Counted from the first letter of the stretch, positions 1 through 8,515 are shown. The stretch is DNA of 64,000 nt from JBFFMO01 sp041390025 (GCA_041390025.1 JAWKQR010000006.1:169013-233012), one strand, 5' to 3'. Made by a program: numbers and translations. Notes: generated from the sequence alone by a model not told the origin.

Positions 1-858
1 TCCCATGCCGCTCATCACCACGCCGATCGCGCGCGACCCAGCGTAACGGGCGATGCTCTCGAGCAATAGATCTCCACTTGGACGGTGACCTCCGATCGCC
101 GGCTCGTCGTGGGTTCGCAGAACGAGGTTCGCCCCAAGCTCCAGGTGCGATTCCGCGGGCGCGATGTACACAATGCCCGGCTCGAGTCGCATGCCATTGC
201 GTGCTTCCACCACGCTGAGCGGGCCGCTGCGGTCCAACCATTGGGCGAGGTGCTCGGAGAAACCCGGCATGATGTGCTGCACGACAAGGATCGGCGCCGG
301 AAAATTGACGTCCAAGTCTGCCACCAATCGTGCGAGCGCCTTGGGCCCGCCGGTGGAGGCGACCACTCCGACCACCGATCCCGATGGCGTGACGCGCCCC
401 AAGCGCGGCGTCGCCATGTGCGCACGGGCGGCGCGGCGCCCCCTCATGTGTCGCACCACGGGTACTTGTGAGAGCAGTCGAATCTTGCGCACAAAGTCTC
501 GCCGCGACACATCGGGCCACGGAACCTCCGTCGGCTTGGCGATGAGGTCCAACGCACCGGCGGACAGGGCGCGAAACGATTGGTCAACCCCGCCATGGAA
601 GGGGTCGGAGGTGACCACCAAGATCGGCGTCGGGCAATCTGCCATGATGACCTCGGTGGCTTCGAGGCCATCGAGCACGGGCATTTGGATGTCCATCAAC
701 ACCAAATCCGGCCGCAGCGCGACACACAGTTCAACTGCCTGCTGCCCATTCTCGGCGACCGCGACGACCTCCATGTCAAACTCCGCCTCGACCGCCGAAC
801 GCAGCACATCGATGAATATCGGGCTGTCTTCGACGATGAGAATGCGGATGGATTTCAT
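1..858 (-). CDS. cheB: Chemotaxis protein-glutamate methylesterase CheB (3' end beyond window)
   Basis: CheB removes methyl groups from chemoreceptor glutamates when its receiver domain is phosphorylated by CheA, resetting adaptation at the cytoplasmic receptor array. The frame opens at an ATG (856-858) with MKSIRILIVEDS, a receiver domain with acidic pair and phospho-acceptor in LVLMDIQMP, then a linker and the esterase domain with the serine motif VVASTGGPKAL, the VVQHI segment and the conserved ending VVMSGMG at the window edge. Codon reading is open throughout, so only the last part is missing. The gene lies 18 bp downstream of the dnaX stop, and that gap is filled by a parS-like palindrome. 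Identification is firm. Confidence 0.93.
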   Translation of the reverse strand, partial: MKSIRILIVEDSPIFIDVLRSAVEAEFDMEVVAVAENGQQAVELCVALRPDLVLMDIQMPVLDGLEATEVIMADCPTPILVVTSDPFHGGVDQSFRALSAGALDLIAKPTEVPWPDVSRRDFVRKIRLLSQVPVVRHMRGRRAARAHMATPRLGRVTPSGSVVGVVASTGGPKALARLVADLDVNFPAPILVVQHIMPGFSEHLAQWLDRSGPLSVVEARNGMRLEPGIVYIAPAESHLELGANLVLRTHDEPAIGGHRPSGDLLLESIARYAGSRAIGVVMSGMG

Positions 859-874
859 GGTTTCACGTGAAACA
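859..874. promoter_or_regulatory. parS-like centromere site 1
   Basis: The palindrome GGTTTCACGTGAAACA matches the widely conserved ParB-binding parS site (TGTTTCACGTGAAACA) at 15 of 16 positions. It fills almost the whole 18-bp gap between the dnaX stop codon and the cheB start codon. The same 16-mer recurs at 8381-8396 on the other strand. ParB loading at parS organises origin segregation; assignment here is by sequence match only. Confidence 0.8.
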
Positions 875-876
875 TG

Positions 877-2982
877 TCAGTAATCGTCGAACAAACGCAC
901 CTGAACGCGCATGCGATCGGATTCCACGTTGAACAGCTCCCGAGCTTTGCGCACGGCCAAACTCTCGAGCAGCTCGGCCTCCAAGGCCTTTCGTTGGGCA
1001 TCCCGCTCGGCCTCACGCTCTTGGGAAATCGTGGTGACCTGGGCCCCGTTCGTGTCGTCACGGGTCTGGATGTCGATCACCCAACCCGGACCAAAAAGCC
1101 GACGTACAATCTCGCGGAGTTTGTCGAGGCGGCCTTCGTCCTTGATGATCGCGATGTATTTGTCTGCGAGCGAGAACTCAATGCGCTGCGACTCAAACGA
1201 CTCCACGTACGCGTACTCCAGCACGGCCGCGAGCGGTTTGCTGATCGTTCGCACGACGTTGACCAGGGCGTCCCTGCGCTGCAGGGGCGACATCGGCTCG
1301 AGCTCTGCGGGTGACAGCCGCTGAATCTCGACCGCATCGACCGCCAATTCCTCCGCGTCCACGTCGATCTCGGTCGCGATCGCGGCCACCCCCGCCTCGA
1401 GTGCCTCGGGGGCAACCGGCGCCACGCGCTCGACCGGTTCATCCACGGTGTGTGGCGTATCGTCCCAACGCGACGGACCCGCATCAAACTCCCGGACGTC
1501 CTCGGGCTCCGATGTTTCGTCGAGCGCTTCCTCGGCATCGGCCTCTTCGTTCGGCGGCGAAGCCTCGACATGGACCTCGGGGGCGGGCTTCGGCGGGACG
1601 ACCGGCTCGGATTCCACGACGGGCGTTTCGGACGGCTTGGACTCAGCCGGTTCCACGCGAGGCGCAGCCTCGGCAGGCGGTTCAAGGGGCTGGCTTACCC
1701 GTTGTTGGTCTTCCTCCGAATCGTCATCGGTTTCCGGTGACGTCAAAGTGGTGTGGGCTTCACGACGCTGGCCGGACGCCGGTGCTGCCTTGGGCGCTGG
1801 AGCCTGCTGACGCTCGATTCGTGGTGCGGGTTCGCCGTCAAACTCAGCCTCGAGCGACGCCAAACGATCCACCAACAGATCGAGAGAGACCAACGGTTCG
1901 AGCTGCGCCAAACGCACCAACGTCATCTCCAGGATGAGCTTTGGATACGACGAACGCGCCATCTCTTGCGCGCCGGCCACCATCAGCGAGAAATAGCGGT
2001 GCAGCAGCTCACCAGAAACCCCTTGGGTCTGCCGCTGGGCCAACTCGATCTCACTGACGGTCAGATCCGTGACACGCGCCGGCTCGTTGACCACCGAAAT
2101 CACCATCAGGTCTCGGAAGTGCGACACCAATTCCGACGCGAACTGCGGCAGGTCGTACCCGTAACGATTGACCTCGTCCAACACCATCAGGGCGCGCTCG
2201 GCATCGCGTGCCAACAATGCGTCGCTGAGGTCAAAGAGATGCTGACGATTTGCCACACCGAGGATCGATGTGACCTCGGCTTCGCTGACGTGTGTCCCCG
2301 AAAAACTGATGATCTGGTCAAGCAGGCTAAGCGCATCGCGCATGCCGCCGGCGGCCTGTCTCGCGATGATCTGCAGCGCGGACCGCTCAAAGGTGATCTT
2401 CTCGGCGTCGCACAACAGCTCAAGATGACGCACGATGTCCGACTGCCCGATGCGCTTAAAATCGTAGCGCTGGCAACGGCTGAGGATCGTGACCGGGATC
2501 TTCTGCGGCTCGGTCGTGGCAAAGATGAACTTCACGTGCGGTGGCGGCTCCTCAAGCGTTTTCAGCAACGCGTTGAAGGCCTCCGTGGTCAACATGTGGA
2601 CTTCGTCAATGATGTAGACTTTGTACTTCGCGCGGCTGGGTGCGTACCGCACGCTCTCGCGCAGCTCGCGAATCTCGTTGATGCCACGGTTTGATGCGCC
2701 GTCGATCTCAAACACGTCGACCGATTGTCCTGTCGTGATTTCGACACACGATGTGCATTCGTTGCACGGGGTCGGTGTGGGGCCTTTGACGCAGTTCAAT
2801 GCTTTGGCAAGAATCCGTGCCGTCGAGGTCTTGCCCACACCGCGGGCGCCCGTGAACAAAAAGGCGTGCGCCACGCGGTCCTGTTCGATCGCGTTGGACA
2901 GCGTCCGCGCCACATGTTCTTGGCCCACTACCTCATCAAACTGTCGGGGACGCCACTTCCGCGCCAACACCACATAAGACAT
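877..2982 (-). CDS. dnaX: DNA polymerase III subunit gamma/tau
   Basis: Clamp-loader ATPase of the replicative polymerase holoenzyme. In the 701 residues the N-terminal AAA+ module shows Walker A GARGVGKT (about residues 45-52), four zinc-ligand cysteines around residues 64-79 (CNECTSC at its end), Walker B VYIIDEVHML and the sensor/arginine-finger region ILSRCQRYDF. Domain III is followed by a long acidic, Pro/Glu-rich linker (about residues 390-560) and a C-terminal tau-like domain. Start ATG at 2980-2982. The length is normal for a tau form; no slippery A-run for programmed frameshifting was noticed. recR and the usual nucleoid protein gene do not follow; cheB does, after only 18 bp. Confidence 0.97.
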   Translation of the reverse strand: MSYVVLARKWRPRQFDEVVGQEHVARTLSNAIEQDRVAHAFLFTGARGVGKTSTARILAKALNCVKGPTPTPCNECTSCVEITTGQSVDVFEIDGASNRGINEIRELRESVRYAPSRAKYKVYIIDEVHMLTTEAFNALLKTLEEPPPHVKFIFATTEPQKIPVTILSRCQRYDFKRIGQSDIVRHLELLCDAEKITFERSALQIIARQAAGGMRDALSLLDQIISFSGTHVSEAEVTSILGVANRQHLFDLSDALLARDAERALMVLDEVNRYGYDLPQFASELVSHFRDLMVISVVNEPARVTDLTVSEIELAQRQTQGVSGELLHRYFSLMVAGAQEMARSSYPKLILEMTLVRLAQLEPLVSLDLLVDRLASLEAEFDGEPAPRIERQQAPAPKAAPASGQRREAHTTLTSPETDDDSEEDQQRVSQPLEPPAEAAPRVEPAESKPSETPVVESEPVVPPKPAPEVHVEASPPNEEADAEEALDETSEPEDVREFDAGPSRWDDTPHTVDEPVERVAPVAPEALEAGVAAIATEIDVDAEELAVDAVEIQRLSPAELEPMSPLQRRDALVNVVRTISKPLAAVLEYAYVESFESQRIEFSLADKYIAIIKDEGRLDKLREIVRRLFGPGWVIDIQTRDDTNGAQVTTISQEREAERDAQRKALEAELLESLAVRKARELFNVESDRMRVQVRLFDDY

Positions 2983-3055
2983 GACCCATCTCGTTCATCG
3001 GGGCATTCGACCTTACTCGATCGGCCACAAAACAGGAACGGGCAAAGCCACGAAC

Positions 3056-4228
3056 TTAATCCGCAAGCAAGGCTCGCAGCGCCACCGCCAACCGCTCGTA
3101 ATCCTCAAGCGAGTTGTAGAGTTGCGCCGAGATCCGCAACAGACGCCGCGGTGGCCCGGGCCATGGAATCACGGGCACCTCGATGCCGTAATCAAACAAC
3201 AGACGGTCCTGAAGAGGATCGATCGCGCGCGCCACACCGTCGCCGTTGGGCAGCACCACCGACGCCGTTGAACCCACCATGTGGTCAGGGCACGGTAGAT
3301 CTTGCTCGAGGGCATCACACACCAACCGACGCCCAGCGAGCGCCAGCGCATGATTGTGTTGCCGAATCTCAGACCACCCACCCTCGACCAGGCCGTCCAT
3401 AAAATCGATGAGGAAAGGCAGAGTCATGACAGGCGTCGGGTCGATCGTTCCGACCCAGTCGAACTCGGCGTGGAACTTCTGCGGACCAGACAAGCTCGCA
3501 CCGTGGCTGGTCACGAGAGGATGCACCTCATCGTGTTTGCTTGGGTGGACATATAAGAACGCCGCCGTTTTTGGCGAACACATCCACTTGTGACAGTTCC
3601 CCGTGTAGTAGGTCGCACCAAGCGCGCTCAGATCGAGCTCAAGCATGCCGGGCGCGTGCGCACCGTCGACCAATACCTCAATGCCGCGCGCCTGCATTGC
3701 ATCGACGATATCGGCGATCGGCATCACAAGTCCTGTCTGGCTCACCACGTGGTCGACCAGCAACAAACGTGTGTTGGGCGTCACTTTCTCGAGAAACGCC
3801 CCAACAACGTCGAACGTGTCGGTGATCGGAAACGGGATATCGACGACCACCACACGTGCGCGAGCCCGCCGAGCGACCTCGTCGAGCGCATTTCGACACG
3901 CATTGTACTCTTGGTTTGAAACCAAAAGTTCGTCGTCCCGGGTCAGCCGAAGGCTCTTGAGCACCGTATTGACACCGGTGGTGGCATTGGCCACAAACAC
4001 CAAGTCCTCCGTTGGCGCACCAACGAATCGGGCCATGGCATCTCGGGCCCCGTCTAGAAGCCCCTGCGTGTCGCGGGCAAAAAACCTGACCGGCTGTGAT
4101 TCCATGCGAGCCATCAGCGAGCGCTGAAACGCAAGCACGGCGGTGGGACACGCCCCAAACGAACCGTGGTTCAAGAACACGACGTCTGGGTCAAGTCCCC
4201 ACAGATGCTTCAAAGGCTCGTCCACCAC
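3056..4228 (-). CDS. Class V aminotransferase, isopenicillin N epimerase-like
   Basis: PLP-dependent fold-type I enzyme of the class V aminotransferase / isopenicillin N epimerase-like group; the substrate cannot be read from sequence. Visible family features are the N-terminal LNHGSFGACP segment, an aspartate in LVDGAHAPG that should bind the PLP pyridine nitrogen, and the lysine in TGNCHKWMCSPKTAAFL expected to form the Schiff base. 390 residues is the normal size. The start is uncertain: tandem GTG codons at 4228 and 4225 precede VDEPLKHLWGLDP, and neither has a strong Shine-Dalgarno. The 5' end overlaps the end of the EF-hand gene by 19 bp, so the two are probably cotranscribed. Confidence 0.85.
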   Translation of the reverse strand: MVDEPLKHLWGLDPDVVFLNHGSFGACPTAVLAFQRSLMARMESQPVRFFARDTQGLLDGARDAMARFVGAPTEDLVFVANATTGVNTVLKSLRLTRDDELLVSNQEYNACRNALDEVARRARARVVVVDIPFPITDTFDVVGAFLEKVTPNTRLLLVDHVVSQTGLVMPIADIVDAMQARGIEVLVDGAHAPGMLELDLSALGATYYTGNCHKWMCSPKTAAFLYVHPSKHDEVHPLVTSHGASLSGPQKFHAEFDWVGTIDPTPVMTLPFLIDFMDGLVEGGWSEIRQHNHALALAGRRLVCDALEQDLPCPDHMVGSTASVVLPNGDGVARAIDPLQDRLLFDYGIEVPVIPWPGPPRRLLRISAQLYNSLEDYERLAVALRALLAD

Positions 4229-4422
4229 GACAGGAACTCGCTGAATTCGATCGAGCCGTTGCCGTCGGAGTCGATGATTTCGAAACCGATCGCGGCTTCC
4301 TCGGCCGACATCTCCGCGCCCAAGGCATCAAGCAGATGCGTAAATTCCTTGCGATCGATGTGACCGTTTCCGTCTTCATCGAAGTGGTCAAAGGTTTCAC
4401 GAAGTTCCGAGTGATCCGACAT
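4210..4422 (-). CDS. Two-EF-hand calmodulin-like protein
   Basis: A 70-residue protein made almost entirely of one paired EF-hand. Two canonical 12-residue calcium loops are visible: DEDGNGHIDRKE at residues 15-26 and DSDGNGSIEFSE at residues 51-62, each with Asp at position 1, Gly at 6 and Glu at 12, so both should bind calcium. No signal peptide is present, so it is likely a cytosolic Ca2+ sensor or buffer. Its 3' end overlaps the aminotransferase start by 19 bp. Partner unknown. Confidence 0.85.
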   Translation of the reverse strand: MSDHSELRETFDHFDEDGNGHIDRKEFTHLLDALGAEMSAEEAAIGFEIIDSDGNGSIEFSEFLSWWTSL

Positions 4423-4491
4423 GCGTACTCCATCGTTATGCGTCGCGAAACGCTAACGCATGGGCGCCGCGAGCACCACCGAAGAACGCCC

Positions 4492-4845
4492 TCAAACCTT
4501 CATCGCATCCAACCGTGAGGCGCACTCCGGGTCTCTTCGAATGCCGAGCTTGGCCCCAAGTTGGCGCGCCTCGGCGTGACGCCCGGAAACCACGAGAGCC
4601 TCAACCCAAAGCATCGCCGCCTCGGTGGTAAGCTGGCGACCGCACGCTTGCTCCAAAAACTCTGCGGCACGTTGAAAGTCGCCAGCGTCAAAGGCCAGGC
4701 GTCCTGCCGCGTACCACGCCCACGCGCTGTTTGGGGCGTGGCGAAGCACGCCCTCCACGACCAAACGTGCATCGTCGAGGCGCCCGGCATCCATAAGTTG
4801 ATGCGCCAGCTCGCACATCGCATGGGCTTCTTCGTTCGAGAACAT
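4492..4845 (-). CDS. TPR protein at the end of the export-gate operon
   Basis: A 117-residue protein with about three tetratricopeptide-like helical pairs (for example SAWAWYAAGRLAFDAGDFQRAAEFL). The ATG at 4845 is chosen over an overlapping GTG at 4848 because a GGAGG sits 4 nt upstream of it. It overlaps the flhB-like stop by one base. In size and layout it resembles SycD/LcrH-type secretion chaperones of type III systems, but the sequence alone does not prove that; position last in an export-gate operon is the main argument. Confidence 0.7.
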   Translation of the reverse strand: MFSNEEAHAMCELAHQLMDAGRLDDARLVVEGVLRHAPNSAWAWYAAGRLAFDAGDFQRAAEFLEQACGRQLTTEAAMLWVEALVVSGRHAEARQLGAKLGIRRDPECASRLDAMKV

Positions 4846-5891
4846 CACTCCTCCCTACGCAACGAATAGACGTAACTAAGCACCTCGGCCACCGCATCGT
4901 AAAGGTTCGGTGGGATGCCAACCTCGTCGTCGACCTGGTAGAGCGCCCTGGCGAGGTCGACGTTTTCGACGATCGGCACCCCGTACTTGATCGCCGCGCG
5001 ACGGATCGCTTGGGCGTGGTCGCCCATTCCACGCGCGAGGATCTCGGGCTCCTCCATCGTGGTCTCGTCGTACATCAAGGCCACCGCAATCCGTGTGGGG
5101 TTGACGACGACCGCGTCGGCGTTCTTAACCCGTTTGGTCCCTCCCCCCTGCAACAATTGTTGGTGCAACCGCTTGCGCTGCGACTTGACGTGTGGGTCGC
5201 CCTCGCTCTGTTTGTGTTCGTCCTTGATCTCTTGTTTGGTCATCATCAGGTCTTTCATGTAACGACGCCGCTGCAGCACGAGGTCCACGATCGCAATGAT
5301 CAGCAACGCCGAAGCAAGCCACACTGCGAGGTGAAACGACGACTCGGCCCCAAACGCCAGGCCACTTTGCAGCGTGTGCAACGGCAGCCGCGTCAAACCC
5401 GGGATCAGGTCCAAAAACAGCGTTGTGCCGATCCATCCCACCGCCGTGAGCTTCACGACGTTTTTGCCCAAATCGGTCAGCTTGCGCTTTGAGATCACGT
5501 TTTTGATCCCCTTCGCGGGGTTCAACCGATCCAGATCCGGCGAGACCGCTTTGAGGGACAGCAGCGCCCCGACCTGGATGTAGTTGACGAACAGGGCCGC
5601 CGCGAACGTCGCCAAAAGGATCGGTCCTGTGCTCTGGACGAAGACCACGTTCGCGTCGCTGAGCACCTGCAGCGCCTGTGCGCCCCGAACATCTCGCCCA
5701 ACCAAGTCGGTGGCTCGCCGGAAAAACCCCATGAGGTAACCCGCGGCAACGGGGGCGTAGAACCACGTCGTCGCGCCCGCCGCGAACATCACAATGGCGC
5801 CCGTGAAATCCGCCGAGCGCGAGACCTGTCCGTCCTCACGGGCCTTTCGAACCTTGCTGTCTGTTGGCTCTTCCGTTTTGTCGTCGCTCAT
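4845..5891 (-). CDS. flhB: Export-gate switch protein FlhB/SctU family
   Basis: Cytoplasmic-membrane component of the flagellar or non-flagellar type III export gate that switches substrate class after self-cleavage of its C-terminal domain. Seen: N-terminal DDKTEEPTDSKVRKAREDGQV, four hydrophobic segments, a basic/acidic cytoplasmic linker, then the cleavage region with VVNPTRIAVAL around residue 264. The family consensus is NPTH; here His is replaced by Arg. The ATG at 5891 is preferred over an upstream GTG because it gives an ATGA overlap with the preceding fliR stop. 348 residues is the usual length. Gene symbol is given for the family; SctU is an equal alternative. Confidence 0.9.
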   Translation of the reverse strand: MSDDKTEEPTDSKVRKAREDGQVSRSADFTGAIVMFAAGATTWFYAPVAAGYLMGFFRRATDLVGRDVRGAQALQVLSDANVVFVQSTGPILLATFAAALFVNYIQVGALLSLKAVSPDLDRLNPAKGIKNVISKRKLTDLGKNVVKLTAVGWIGTTLFLDLIPGLTRLPLHTLQSGLAFGAESSFHLAVWLASALLIIAIVDLVLQRRRYMKDLMMTKQEIKDEHKQSEGDPHVKSQRKRLHQQLLQGGGTKRVKNADAVVVNPTRIAVALMYDETTMEEPEILARGMGDHAQAIRRAAIKYGVPIVENVDLARALYQVDDEVGIPPNLYDAVAEVLSYVYSLRREE

Positions 5892-6685
5892 CGAGACCAC
5901 CCCTCGATCAGGTGCTCCAGCGCACGAAGGTCATCAACACCATGGATCATCAGCGTTTGCATGATGGCCTCGATGCACAACAGGAGCACAAAAATGCCAA
6001 GCGCCGCCTTCAAGGGCATCCCAAGAAAGTACACCTGGATCTGGGGAGCGGCTTTGTTGACCAACGCCAAGACGAGGTCGGTCAACATCATCGCGACCAC
6101 CACGGGAAGCGCCACGATCAGCGCGAGCTCAAACGAGGTCCCAAACAAACGCGCGACCAACAGACCCGCGTCGCTGAGCTGCGTCGCATCGGGGAACCCC
6201 ACCACAGGCACGGCCACATAAGAGCGGACGAGCACGGACAGCATCAGATGGTGTGCGCCCGAGGTTAGAAACAACGCAACAAACAGCAGGTACATCGCGT
6301 CCCCAGACACACTCGCGCGCTCGGGCAGTTGCGGGACCAACGCCGTGGCCATGTTCTGACCGCGCACGGTATCGATGATCTGTCCTGCCGTCCGCACCGC
6401 TTCGAAGACCAGAGCCGCAACGAACCCAATCGTCAGCCCCACAAGCACTTCTTTGACCACCAACAAGGCGAGATGCACCCCGGTTGGAAGCATCTGTCCG
6501 GTCCAGATCACGGGAAACACAAGACCAGCCAAGGCCAGCGATATCGCGGTCTTGACCGACTGCGGAGTCGCCTTCCCTCCAAGGTAAGGCACGAGCTGCA
6601 CCACCGGCGCGATCCGCGCCGTGACCAAGAGCATCACGAGCATGCCCTGCTGGAAAACTTGGCCGAGTGAGACGATCTCTTGCAT
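5888..6685 (-). CDS. fliR: Export-gate membrane protein FliR/SctT family
   Basis: Integral membrane subunit that, with FliP and FliQ, forms the helical export gate of flagellar and type III secretion machines. 265 residues with at least six hydrophobic stretches and typical motifs such as FVAALVFEAVRTAGQIIDTVRG and the C-terminal KAAPQIQVYFLGMPLK. The ATG at 6685 reads as TGATG with the fliQ stop, and the fliR stop overlaps the flhB start by 4 bp, so translation is coupled along the operon. Confidence 0.93.
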   Translation of the reverse strand: MQEIVSLGQVFQQGMLVMLLVTARIAPVVQLVPYLGGKATPQSVKTAISLALAGLVFPVIWTGQMLPTGVHLALLVVKEVLVGLTIGFVAALVFEAVRTAGQIIDTVRGQNMATALVPQLPERASVSGDAMYLLFVALFLTSGAHHLMLSVLVRSYVAVPVVGFPDATQLSDAGLLVARLFGTSFELALIVALPVVVAMMLTDLVLALVNKAAPQIQVYFLGMPLKAALGIFVLLLCIEAIMQTLMIHGVDDLRALEHLIEGWSR

Positions 6686-6948
6686 CACATCACGTAGGCA
6701 ATGCCCTGAAACACCACATGGGTAAATCGCACGACCTGAGCGCCAATCCAGGGCCCAGCCAGCGCCAAACTCGCGAACACGGCGACAAGCTTAGGGACAA
6801 AGGTCAGCGTCTGCTCCTGAATCTGGGTCGTCGCTTGGAAGATGCTGATGACAAGTCCCACGAGCATGCTCGTCAGCAGCGGCGGCGCCGAGACAACCAG
6901 CACGAGCAACATCGCCTCGCGCATCAATTGAATGAGGTAACTCTCCAT
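6685..6948 (-). CDS. fliQ: Export-gate membrane protein FliQ/SctS family
   Basis: 87-residue protein with two transmembrane helices (LLVLVVSAPPLLTSMLVGLV and a second after TLTFVPKL), the standard FliQ/SctS architecture, including the QATTQIQEQTLTFVPK loop. It starts at the ATG at 6946-6948, which overlaps the fliP stop by a single base (TGATG). It belongs to the export gate with FliP and FliR. The longer reading frame upstream in this frame is antisense to or out of phase with fliP and is not used. Confidence 0.95.
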   Translation of the reverse strand: MESYLIQLMREAMLLVLVVSAPPLLTSMLVGLVISIFQATTQIQEQTLTFVPKLVAVFASLALAGPWIGAQVVRFTHVVFQGIAYVM

Positions 6949-7610
6949 CACGCATACCCCAGGATGAGCCCACGGATGACCAGGTACCAGCCATCCACCA
7001 ACACGAACAGCAGCAGTTTGAAGGGCAGGCTGACGGTGGTGGGGCTGAGCATATGCATGCCTAGACTGAGCAAGATGTTGGCGACCACGAGGTCGACCAA
7101 CAAAAACGGCACGAACAAGATGAAGCCGATCGTGAACGCTTCCGAGAGCTCGGTGAGCACGAACGCGGGGATCGCGATCAAGAGATCGTCGTCTTTGACC
7201 GAGGCCCGCTGCTCCTGCGGGCGAAGTTCGACGGCCAGCTCGTGCAAGAGCACCCGCTCGTCCTCGTCCGCATGTTTGAGCAAGAACGTCTTGAGGGGAG
7301 CCGAGCTCTTCTCGAGCATCTCCTTGTAGGACGAAAAACTCGCGGTTTCTCCCGCCTCGATCTGTTGCACGTACGGCTCGGCGGCCTCCCACGACGCCAG
7401 GCCAACCGGGGCCATCACGTAGAGGCTCAAGACCATCGCGAGTCCGGTGATGACCTGATTGGGAGGTGCTTGTTGTACGCCAATGGCGGTGCGCAAGATC
7501 GACAGCACGACCGCGATCTTGACGAAGCTTGTGACCATCATCAGGAAGAAGGGCACCAAAGCCAGCAGCCCGAGCAGGACCACCATATTCAGGGGATTTT
7601 CGCCCATCAT
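6948..7610 (-). CDS. fliP: Export-gate membrane protein FliP/SctR family
   Basis: 220-residue core of the export gate. It begins MMGENPLNM at the ATG 7608-7610, preceded by GGAGG and overlapping the fliO stop by 4 bp. Conserved segments are MMVTSFVKIAVVLSILRTAIG, the middle soluble region, and the C-terminal LTELSEAFTIGFILFVPF and LGMHMLSPTTVSLPFK. There is no N-terminal signal peptide, as in many SctR proteins (flagellar FliP often has one). The order P-Q-R-flhB is the conserved RSTU order of both flagellar and virulence systems. Confidence 0.95.
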   Translation of the reverse strand: MMGENPLNMVVLLGLLALVPFFLMMVTSFVKIAVVLSILRTAIGVQQAPPNQVITGLAMVLSLYVMAPVGLASWEAAEPYVQQIEAGETASFSSYKEMLEKSSAPLKTFLLKHADEDERVLLHELAVELRPQEQRASVKDDDLLIAIPAFVLTELSEAFTIGFILFVPFLLVDLVVANILLSLGMHMLSPTTVSLPFKLLLFVLVDGWYLVIRGLILGYA

Positions 7611-8038
7611 GGCTCGTCCTCCATCGGCTGCAGATTGCTCGGGCGCAGCCGCGCAAGCGCGTCGCTGAAGCGCACGGCCGAGACGTCGGTCGTCTGGGGC
7701 ACGTCTGCCGCTGCCAAGGTGCCCAAGTTGGTCATGCCGTGTTCGGTTGACGCGACCACAAACACCTTTTCCCCAATCTCGATGAGCAAGATGCTGCGCC
7801 GCGGCTCGACCGGGACGCGTGCCCGGACCTTCACCGGCCCCGTCGTCGCCGGCTGGTAGCGTTTCAGGCCCCAACGAAGCGACACCCACGCCAAGACACA
7901 AACGCCCGCGAGCACGAGCGTGAGGCGTAGAAACAATGCCCCGTAATTGAGTTCAGGCAGCGGCGGTGGCGGCGACTCGGCCCACGCCGGGCTCGCCCAT
8001 AACATGGCAAACAGAAGGTAAAATGAACAACGACGCAT
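7607..8038 (-). CDS. fliO: FliO-like export assembly protein
   Basis: 143 residues: a signal peptide ending near SPAWAES, a short proline-rich stretch, one transmembrane helix (LRLTLVLAGVCVLAWVSLRWG) and a compact cytoplasmic domain with ILLIEIGEKVFVVASTEHGMTNLG, the usual FliO plan. In flagellar systems FliO helps FliP assemble. A GGAG lies upstream of the ATG at 8038. Presence of a FliO homologue argues for a flagellar-type or ancestral export system rather than a virulence injectisome. Confidence 0.85.
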   Translation of the reverse strand: MRRCSFYLLFAMLWASPAWAESPPPPLPELNYGALFLRLTLVLAGVCVLAWVSLRWGLKRYQPATTGPVKVRARVPVEPRRSILLIEIGEKVFVVASTEHGMTNLGTLAAADVPQTTDVSAVRFSDALARLRPSNLQPMEDEP

Positions 8039-8155
8039 GGTGCGAGGTCTCCTTCGGTCTGTTTCCCCCCAACTTCATTAGGGACGTCAACCGGTTGTGT
8101 GGTTCGGGTTAACCTAGATTCTCAGTGCGGAGTGCGCAACCCCAAAAGGCCGTCG

Positions 8156-8515
8156 TCACACCGGACCGATCAACGCAGGTAGGGTCTGTGCCATGCCCAT
8201 CATCCCGGCGTCCTTGGACACGGCGCCCTTCGCGCCGAGCGAGGCCGCGAGCTCGTCCAACTCGGCCTGGGGTCGTCCAGAGACCAAGATCACGGGGGAC
8301 TCGCAGCCCGCGCCGCGAAAGGCCGTAACGGGATCTGTGGCGAGGTCGGGGAGATGCACATCGCTGACAATGACGGCGGGTGTTTCACGTGAAACCGTCT
8401 CGCACGCGGCGCTGAAAGAGGTCGCGGTTTGAACGGTGTACCCCGCACCAACGCAGACCATCTCGAGCATCTGAAGGATCAACTCGGAGTCGTCGAGGAT
8501 CAGGACGTAACTCAT
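8156..8515 (-). CDS. Single-domain response regulator (CheY-like)
   Basis: 119-residue stand-alone receiver domain. The acidic pair is D8/D9 (LILDDSE), the phospho-acceptor D52 (VIVSDVHLPD) and the conserved lysine about K101 (GAVSKDAG). No output domain follows, so it acts like CheY or as a relay. Its start overlaps the stop of the Hpt/double-receiver gene by 4 bp. Codons 42-46 (TVSRET) carry an embedded parS-like palindrome, which may constrain this part of the protein. Confidence 0.9.
   Translation of the reverse strand: MSYVLILDDSELILQMLEMVCVGAGYTVQTATSFSAACETVSRETPAVIVSDVHLPDLATDPVTAFRGAGCESPVILVSGRPQAELDELAASLGAKGAVSKDAGMMGMAQTLPALIGPV
8381..8396. promoter_or_regulatory. parS-like centromere site 2, inside a CheY-like gene
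   Basis: TGTTTCACGTGAAACC matches the parS consensus at 15 of 16 positions; read on the minus strand it is exactly the 16-mer found at 859-874. It sits inside coding sequence, as many parS sites do in other genomes. Two identical copies within 7.5 kb are far beyond chance for a 64-kb window. Confidence 0.8.
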
